From Marispirochaeta sp. (lineage in GTDB: Bacteria > Spirochaetota > Spirochaetia > JC444 > Marispirochaetaceae): a stretch of DNA of 64,000 nt. The notes beneath the pieces are model-generated. The model saw only the letters and a list, made by a program, of their open reading frames with translations. It did no database searches and had not been told where the DNA came from. Position 1 is the first letter of the stretch, and each line of letters begins with the position of its first letter. This document shows, piece after piece, positions 59,544 to 64,000 of this stretch. The stretch lies in assembly GCF_963668165.1 (NCBI RefSeq), contig NZ_OY764209.1:1178001-1242000 (forward strand), in the 5' to 3' direction. The position numbers and the translations under genes were made by a program.

Positions 59544-59789
59544 CTATTTGAGTGGCTCGATCTTGAAAATCTCCAGCTTCTTCTCTATACGTTCCCATTC
59601 TTCAAGAAGTTCTTTTTTATGCAACATTGCCCATTCCATAACCAGCGCAAGAGCTTTTGGCGGAAGTGATCCTTGAAGAATCCGAAAATCATGAATACCG
59701 ATCAACGCCTGATATTCATTGTAATATGCGTGAAAATGAGGAGGATTGTGTTCTTCATAGAACATCTTAATTAATATCCCGTAAAACAC
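59544..59789 (-). CDS. DUF4160 family protein (possibly N-terminally shortened)
   Basis: An 81-residue protein with a GTG start. FYGILIKMFYEEHNPPHFHA and YYNEYQALIGIHDFRILQGS, then LPPKALALVMEWAMLHKKEL are the DUF4160 signature, including the HxPHFHA His cluster. A TAA lies three codons upstream of the GTG, so the usual few N-terminal residues (MPxIS) may be lost or re-initiated. Forms a unit with the DUF2442 gene. Confidence 0.82.
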   Translation of the reverse strand: MFYGILIKMFYEEHNPPHFHAYYNEYQALIGIHDFRILQGSLPPKALALVMEWAMLHKKELLEEWERIEKKLEIFKIEPLK

Positions 59790-59846
59790 GCTTATTTATG
59801 ATTATATCATTTTGTGATTAAATTGTCCTCAATAATCCCATGCCTA

Positions 59847-59938
59847 ATCTCTCTCAAAACTCCGCGCCCTCCACGCCCCGGTGGTTCAGTTCCTCCCTAA
59901 AAACCTTATCCATCCCATCCTCCCCATCCTTGTTCCAA
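59847..59938 (-). repeat. Interspersed repeat, reversed copy 13
   Basis: Plus strand CTCTCTCAAAACTCCGCGCC, CTCCACGCCCCGGTGGTTCA, GTTCCTCCCTAAAAACCTTA and TCCATCCCATCCTCCCCATC, CTTGTTCCA; complement matches the repeat. It ends 31 bp before the kinase gene. Confidence 0.78.
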
Positions 59939-59969
59939 ATTTCAAATAGTTTCGTGTATACTACTCCCC

Positions 59970-60653
59970 ATGACCATCGAACTCATCGGGCTTCCGGGAA
60001 GCGGTAAATCCCATATATCCGCCCTGCTTGCAGAACGCCTGCGTAACTCCGGTATTCCTGTCTCGGAACCCTCCCGCCGAATTGGCCACAGCAGAACATT
60101 GCCCCGCCTGGCCGCCAAATCCGCTTGTACTCTTATCTTCCTGCTTCTGCACCCGATCCGCACTTTCCGCACTGCCCTCGCGGTGGCGCGTACCCGCCAG
60201 ACCTCCCCAAAAAACCTTGTAAAATCCCTGTTCAATATCCTCTTTATCCGCGGCCTGCTTGTCCTGTTCGCGCGGAAAACCCGCGCTGTGCTTCTTGACC
60301 AGGGCCTTGTCCAGGGCTGCGCTTCGGTGCATTTTTCCGCCTCCAGGCAGCTGCCGCAAGGCTTTTTAGCCTCCTTGCATGCTCCTGACTTGGTGCTGCG
60401 GATCCGGGCCGATCGCGAAACAGTAATCCGGCGTCTCGGCGAACGGGTCCTTGGCGCCGGAAGCCGGGTGGAGGCGGATCCCGCTGCGCAGCTTTCCCGC
60501 TATGCCGAGGCTCTGGAATCCCTGTCAAACAGACCTCCCCTTGAAGGTGCAAGGATAATCGAAATATGGAACGACGGGGAAAATAAAAATCTCAACGAAG
60601 AGCTGGATGCTATTGTTAAGAAGCTCGTAAAAATGCACACGTCTTTCATTTGA
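59970..60653 (+). CDS. P-loop kinase-like protein
   Basis: A 227-residue protein with Walker A at the very start: IELIGLPGSGKSHISALLAE. AVLLDQGLVQGCASVHFS holds a probable Asp-Gln switch, and VLRIRADRETVIRRLGERVL resembles a kinase LID region with several Arg. The pattern suggests a small adenylate/APS-kinase-like enzyme phosphorylating a low-molecular-weight substrate, possibly a sugar in this glycan context. Very GC-rich and Arg-rich compared with the flanking repeats. Substrate unknown. Confidence 0.65.
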   Translation: MTIELIGLPGSGKSHISALLAERLRNSGIPVSEPSRRIGHSRTLPRLAAKSACTLIFLLLHPIRTFRTALAVARTRQTSPKNLVKSLFNILFIRGLLVLFARKTRAVLLDQGLVQGCASVHFSASRQLPQGFLASLHAPDLVLRIRADRETVIRRLGERVLGAGSRVEADPAAQLSRYAEALESLSNRPPLEGARIIEIWNDGENKNLNEELDAIVKKLVKMHTSFI

Positions 60654-60711
60654 CCATTGGGTGTTGATATTGGAACTAATTTTACCACAGTCTTTTCTCG
60701 GATCTTTTTCT

Positions 60712-60797
60712 TTTCTCTCTCTATACTCGGTGCTCTTTGTGTCTCGGTGGTTCAATTCCTTCCCCAGATTCTTATCCTCCCCATCTCTGTTCCAAAA
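60712..60797 (-). repeat. Interspersed repeat, reversed copy 14
   Basis: Plus strand TTTTCTCTCTCTATACTCGG, TGCTCTTTGTGTCTCGGTGG, TTCAATTCCTTCCCCAGATT, CTTATCCTCCCCATCTCTGT, TCCA. It lies upstream of the PIN/antitoxin pair; 60654-60711 holds nothing recognisable. Confidence 0.78.
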
Positions 60798-60850
60798 ATA
60801 GTCATACAAGTTCTTGCTGTTGATTGCAGCTCTGTATACTCTTAATAAAA

Positions 60851-60893
60851 TTGACATATCCTGCAGTTGGTGGTATTGTATATAATACCACCA
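60851..60893 (+). promoter_or_regulatory. Promoter with inverted-repeat operator of the PIN/RHH pair
   Basis: TTGACA at 60851-60856 is a consensus -35; TATTGT at 60874 (17-bp spacing) is the best -10. TGGTGGTATT (60868-60877) and its exact complement AATACCACCA (60884-60893) form a 10-bp inverted repeat with 6-bp spacer overlapping the -10 and the ATG. A ribbon-helix-helix antitoxin encoded next to the toxin is the expected binder. Almost no leader remains between promoter and ATG. Confidence 0.7.
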
Positions 60894-61315
60894 TGATAGA
60901 AGCAGTTGTTTTAGACACAAATGTTGTGCTTTCTGGTTTACGTTCAAGGAATGGATATGCTTTTAAGGTTCTTGAATTTATATCTGAAGGAATAATAAGA
61001 CCTGTTATATCGGTGCCGTTGATTTTGGAATATGAAACCGTCTTAAACCATCATAGGGAAGCGTTAGGTTTAGACACCAGTGATATTTCTGATTTTCTTG
61101 ATTATATATGTAAAGTTGCTGACAAGGTAAAAATCTATTATCTGTGGCGACCGATTTTAAAAGATCCGTACGATGACCATATTCTTGAAGTTGCGGTAGG
61201 ATCAGAATGTAAATATATTATGTCTTACAATAAGAAAGATTTTATTCCTGTCGGTAGCTTTGGAATTGAGGTCGTGACTCCAAAAGAATATATGGAAATA
61301 AGGGGGTATATATGA
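60893..61315 (+). CDS. PIN-domain toxin (COG1569 type)
   Basis: ATG 60893 is used (the longest frame from 60824 crosses the promoter). The 140-residue protein has D8 in AVVLDTNVVLSGLRSRNGYA, E49/E51 in VPLILEYETVLNHHRE, D101/D102 in LKDPYDDHILEVAVGSE and a final acid in YIMSYNKKDFIPVGSFG. This is the putative toxin, PIN family type in which the antitoxin gene follows. It overlaps the ribbon-helix-helix gene by 4 bp. RNase activity is expected from the conserved acids. Confidence 0.88.
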   Translation: MIEAVVLDTNVVLSGLRSRNGYAFKVLEFISEGIIRPVISVPLILEYETVLNHHREALGLDTSDISDFLDYICKVADKVKIYYLWRPILKDPYDDHILEVAVGSECKYIMSYNKKDFIPVGSFGIEVVTPKEYMEIRGYI

Positions 61316-61545
61316 GTTCTCTCAGTATTCGTATTCCTGAATCATTACATAACAGTCTAAGAAAAATTTCAGAGAAGGATCATGTTTCGATCAACCAGTT
61401 TATCGCTTCTGCAATAGCTGAGAAGATCACTGCCCTTGAAACTGAGGACTATTTGCAAAATCGCGGAGAAAAGGGCGGTCGAGAAAAATATCTGAACGTT
61501 CTAAAGAAAGTTCGAGATATCGATCCTGATATAGAGGATGTGTAG
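61312..61545 (+). CDS. Ribbon-helix-helix antitoxin
   Basis: A 77-residue protein: LSIRIPESLHNSLRKISEKD with HVSINQFIASAIAEKITALE is a classic MetJ/Arc/CopG fold (strand, helix, turn, helix), followed by a charged tail that would bind the PIN toxin (EDYLQNRGEKGGREKYLNVL). Toxin gene first, antitoxin second. It probably represses the pair through the inverted repeat at 60868-60893. Confidence 0.87.
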   Translation: MSSLSIRIPESLHNSLRKISEKDHVSINQFIASAIAEKITALETEDYLQNRGEKGGREKYLNVLKKVRDIDPDIEDV

Positions 61546-61575
61546 CACCACCACAACAGCCAAAGGATAAAAACA

Positions 61576-62550
61576 ATGCGAATCATCATTACCGGCGCCG
61601 CCGGATTTATCGGTTCAAACCTGTCCCGGCGCCTTGTCGGGGAGCACAGTATTATTGGTATCGACAACTTCGATCCTTTTTACGATCGACGCATTAAAGA
61701 GAACAATCTTACAAGCCTCAACAGGCACCAAAACTTTCGCCTGTATGAGGCGGACATTGCCGATGCCTCAGGCACGGAGAAAATTTTCCTGGAGACAAAA
61801 CCGGAACTGGTGGTGCACCTTGCAGCCAAGGCGGGGGTGCGCCCTTCCATAGAGGACCCGGCGGGCTATGCGGAGACCAACATCAACGGGACCATATCCC
61901 TTTTACAGGCCGCCCGCAAAGCCGGTATCCGGGATTTTGTCTTTGCATCTTCTTCGTCGGTCTACGGCAACACGAAGGAGGTCCCCTTTACGGAGAGCTC
62001 CTTCGTGGACCATCCCATCTCCCCTTACGCGGCTACCAAAAAAGCGGGCGAGTTAATCTGTCACACCTACAGCCATTTGTATGGCATGCGCATTGCCTCT
62101 CTGCGCTTTTTTACCGTCTACGGCCGGGGGCAGAGGCCGGACCTGGCCATCGCCAAGTTTACCCGCATGATCGACAGAAATGAGGAGATTCCCTTTTACG
62201 GCGACGGTACCACCGAGCGGGATTACACATATATCGGCGACATTATTGACGGAACAACCAGGTCCATGGACTGGCTGAAAACCCAGCCGGAAGGTACCCA
62301 CGAGGTCTTTAACCTGGGAGAGGGCCGCACTACGACCCTGACAGACCTGGTTGCATCCATCGAGGCTGCCCTGGGGAAAAAGGCGAGGATAAAGCGGCTC
62401 CCCATGCAGCCCGGGGATGTTCTGCGGACCTATGCGGATGTGTCAAAGGCCCGGGAAGCCTTCGGCTACAATCCCTCGACCCTGCTGACCGACGGGGTAC
62501 AGGCTTACGTACAGTGGTACCGGGAGAAATCCGGGGAACGATCAATATAA
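61576..62550 (+). CDS. UDP-glucuronate 4-epimerase-like SDR
   Basis: A 324-residue extended SDR: IIITGAAGFIGSNLSRRLVG (NAD), IDNFDPFYDRRIKENNL (the NFDPFYD segment typical of UDP-GlcA epimerases), HLAAKAGVRPSIEDP, ASSSSVYGNTKEVPF, SPYAATKKAGELICH (YxxxK), LRFFTVYGRGQRPDLAIAKF and GDGTTERDYTYIGDI. The family interconverts UDP-glucuronate and UDP-galacturonate, which fits the ugd at the window start. It ends ~98 bp before the ATPase remnant. Confidence 0.9.
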   Translation: MRIIITGAAGFIGSNLSRRLVGEHSIIGIDNFDPFYDRRIKENNLTSLNRHQNFRLYEADIADASGTEKIFLETKPELVVHLAAKAGVRPSIEDPAGYAETNINGTISLLQAARKAGIRDFVFASSSSVYGNTKEVPFTESSFVDHPISPYAATKKAGELICHTYSHLYGMRIASLRFFTVYGRGQRPDLAIAKFTRMIDRNEEIPFYGDGTTERDYTYIGDIIDGTTRSMDWLKTQPEGTHEVFNLGEGRTTTLTDLVASIEAALGKKARIKRLPMQPGDVLRTYADVSKAREAFGYNPSTLLTDGVQAYVQWYREKSGERSI

Positions 62551-62552
62551 AA

Positions 62553-62610
62553 TCGACGGTTTAGCGCAAAACTGTCGACCATGTTCGATGATTTAGCGCG
62601 AATTTGTCGA
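62553..62610. repeat. Two tandem 26-bp motifs upstream of the ATPase remnant
   Basis: Copy 1 (62553-62578) and copy 2 (62585-62610) both start and end with TCGA and share TTTAGCGC in the middle; 21 of 26 positions agree and their period is 32 bp. They may be operators of the ATPase gene or ends of a mobile unit. Confidence 0.65.
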
Positions 62611-62648
62611 ATAAGCTTGTTTTTTTTCGGTATGTTATATTTTTTCAT

Positions 62649-63396
62649 ATGGAATACATTCCCCGATTGCTTAAGAGCAGTATTGCGGAAAAGCTGAAGA
62701 CTGATAAACGAATTGTTGTGCTCTTTGGTCCCCGGCAGGTTGGTAAAACAACGCTTGCTTGTGAAATCATGAACGAGTTGTCTGGAGAAGACCCGCGTAC
62801 AAGCGAAGCTATATCCTCTTGCGATCTTGCACGTCTGCGGGATGTTCTTTCCGGATATGAATATGTGCTGCTGGATGAAGCTCAGTATATTCCGAATGTT
62901 GCCCACGCTTTAAAAATTTTCTATGACAGCCAGGATTCCGCAAACACACCTGTGCATATTTTACTCACAGGCTCGTCAAGCCTGTCGTTGGCCGGGGGGA
63001 CCAGAGAGCCCCTTACTGGTAGTACCTGGTCGTACACTCTGTACCCGATATCTTTCAGTGAAATACTGCAGAAAGATAATTACTTCGAGGCTGAAGCCCG
63101 TCTTGACGACGCCCTGGTACTGGGGCTGTACCCGGCATTGTTTTCCCTGCCTAATCGAAAAGACAGGGTCCAGCATCTCCGTGAACTGAGTTCAGCCTAT
63201 CGCGATGTGCTGGAACTTGGAGGAATAAAAAATCCGAAAAAGCTGATGGATCTTCTTCGCCTATTGGCTTATCAAATAGGTTCAGAGGTTTCGTACAGCG
63301 AAATTGGACAACAATGCGGTCTTTCCGCGAAGCCTACCCGGATGCCGTGTTTACTCCGATAAACAGTGGGACTGGCTGCATTTTGTCGGGAAATAA
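62649..63396 (+). pseudogene. DUF4143-type AAA ATPase gene with internal deletion
   Basis: ATG 62649. The first ~224 codons give a normal N-terminal ATPase: VVLFGPRQVGKTTLACEIMN (Walker A), EYVLLDEAQYIPNVAHALKI (Walker B), ILLTGSSSLSLAGG and YTLYPISFSEILQ. The protein reaches GQQCGLSAK and then the frame ends at 63362. Immediately after, another frame reads FREAYPDAVFTPIN and then, after a further shift, DWLHFVGK and stop, which is the usual C-terminus of this family. About 150 codons between GLSAK and FREAY are missing. The short sequence TTTCCGCGAAG can encode both sides of the join, so the deletion probably used it. Confidence 0.75.
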
Positions 63397-63440
63397 CAAA
63401 TCTAACATCGAATATCAGATCTGCCAAATCCGGAGAAATC

Positions 63441-64000
63441 CTACTCCTCTTCTTCCCGCCTTATCCTGTTCCGCTGCACATGTTTGTGGGTGTAGTGGAT
63501 GACGGTAAAAAAGAGGGTAACGATTAATCCTGCGGACAGAAAAAGGAAGACCCCCACCTCCTGGGAATGGCTGGTCAGGGGTACGGCAATGACGCAGAGG
63601 GCTATCTGCAGGGAGTAGATAATAGCCAGCAGGCTGCGGCTGCTGAAACCCAGGTTCAGCAGTTTATGGTGCAGGTGTGAGCGGTCCGGGGAAAAGACGC
63701 TCTTTTTGTCCCGTACACGGCGCCAGACGGCAGCGATCGTATCGCTGATGGGTATTGCCAGAATTATCATGGCGTGGGCCAGGGATATGCTTTCGCCGTG
63801 GCCGGCTCCCTGGTCCAGCAAGGGCAGAACGGCCACCATAAAGCCCAGGAACTGGCTGCCGCCGTCTCCCATAAAGAGCTTGGCAGGAGGCAGGTTGAAA
63901 GCCAGAAAGCCCCAGACCGCGCCGGCCAGAATAAAGCTTCCCATGGCGGCCTGGTAATTCTGTTTGGTAAGAAAGAGTATGCCGAAACTGATGGCGGCAA
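63441..64000 (-). CDS. WecA/MraY-family polyprenyl-phosphate glycosyl-1-phosphate transferase, C-terminal part
   Basis: The minus-strand frame is open to the right edge, so the N-terminus lies outside. About 185 residues are visible with four or five membrane helices. AGAVWGFLAFNLPPAKLFMG then DGGSQFLGFMVAVLP contains the MGDGGSQFLGF motif with catalytic Asp, and KKSVFSPDRSHLHHKLLNLG has the HLHH motif of WecA-like enzymes. It transfers a sugar-1-phosphate (often GlcNAc-1-P) to undecaprenyl phosphate and thus starts a lipid-linked glycan. It faces the glycan genes of the window in the opposite direction. Confidence 0.9.
   Translation of the reverse strand, partial: AAISFGILFLTKQNYQAAMGSFILAGAVWGFLAFNLPPAKLFMGDGGSQFLGFMVAVLPLLDQGAGHGESISLAHAMIILAIPISDTIAAVWRRVRDKKSVFSPDRSHLHHKLLNLGFSSRSLLAIIYSLQIALCVIAVPLTSHSQEVGVFLFLSAGLIVTLFFTVIHYTHKHVQRNRIRREEEE

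Noticed and set aside
60881-60886. TATAAT as the -10 for TTGACA at 60851
   Set aside because: The 24-bp spacing is too long; TATTGT at 17 bp is more plausible, and TATAAT is partly the operator spacer.

Overview
The window is an envelope-glycan biosynthesis region of a diderm bacterium. Outer-membrane functions (a LolA-like protein, a predicted beta-barrel ending in Phe, LolCDE-like ABC parts) rule out a monoderm. The protein style, a Bdr-like coiled-coil pair and a phosphonate/LicD module make a free-living spirochaete (Spirochaetia) my best guess, by resemblance only. No rRNA, tRNA or CRISPR array was seen.

Layout. 1-5.8 kb: end of a UDP-glucose dehydrogenase gene, a glucuronokinase-like GHMP kinase, galU and a complete dTDP-L-rhamnose set (rfbA, C, D, B). 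5.8-12.2 kb: an export cassette with a secreted protein, two FtsX-type permeases, a LolA-like protein, a beta-barrel and a LolD-like ATPase. 12.2-20 kb: an island of small toxin-antitoxin-like modules (four MNT/HEPN pairs, two HicAB-type pairs, a DUF2283 pair, DUF4258-like remnants) and a duplicated coiled-coil membrane protein, set among a degenerate interspersed repeat.

20-28.1 kb: a PglK/MsbA-like flippase, then a tightly overlapping AT-rich operon from CDP-glucose (rfbF, rfbG) through an epimerase, C-methyltransferase, aminotransferase, formyltransferase and CmcI-like protein, consistent with a branched or N-formylated CDP-sugar. 28.1-29.9 kb: an IS1380-type insertion sequence with 18-bp terminal inverted repeats. 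29.9-34.5 kb: AT-rich glycosyltransferases and an epimerase.

34.5-45.8 kb: a Wbp-type operon for a 2,3-diamino-uronic acid (wbpB, E, D, A, I) plus a second B/D/E-like set. Both aminotransferases carry an extra N-terminal domain. The first is a PIN nuclease domain preceded by an antitoxin-like gene; the second is a degenerate PIN-like domain. This repeated fusion is the most unusual signal in the window. 46-52.8 kb: a phosphonate module (PEP mutase/nucleotidyltransferase fusion, phosphonopyruvate decarboxylase, AEP transaminase, cytidylyltransferase, LicD), probably decorating the glycan with 2-aminoethylphosphonate, interrupted by an opposite-strand Phd/VapC pair. 53-59 kb: five glycosyltransferases. 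59-64 kb: DUF4160/DUF2442, a P-loop kinase, a PIN/ribbon-helix-helix pair, a UDP-glucuronate-4-epimerase-like gene, a deleted ATPase gene and the end of a WecA-like initiating transferase. Reverse-orientation copies of the 12-20 kb repeat recur here beside small TA-like genes.

Together the genes supply activated sugars (UDP-GlcA, dTDP-rhamnose, CDP-sugar, UDP-diacetamido-uronate, probably CMP-AEP), glycosyltransferases and a flippase for a surface polysaccharide or LPS-like glycan. All functions are read from motifs and gene order without database searches.
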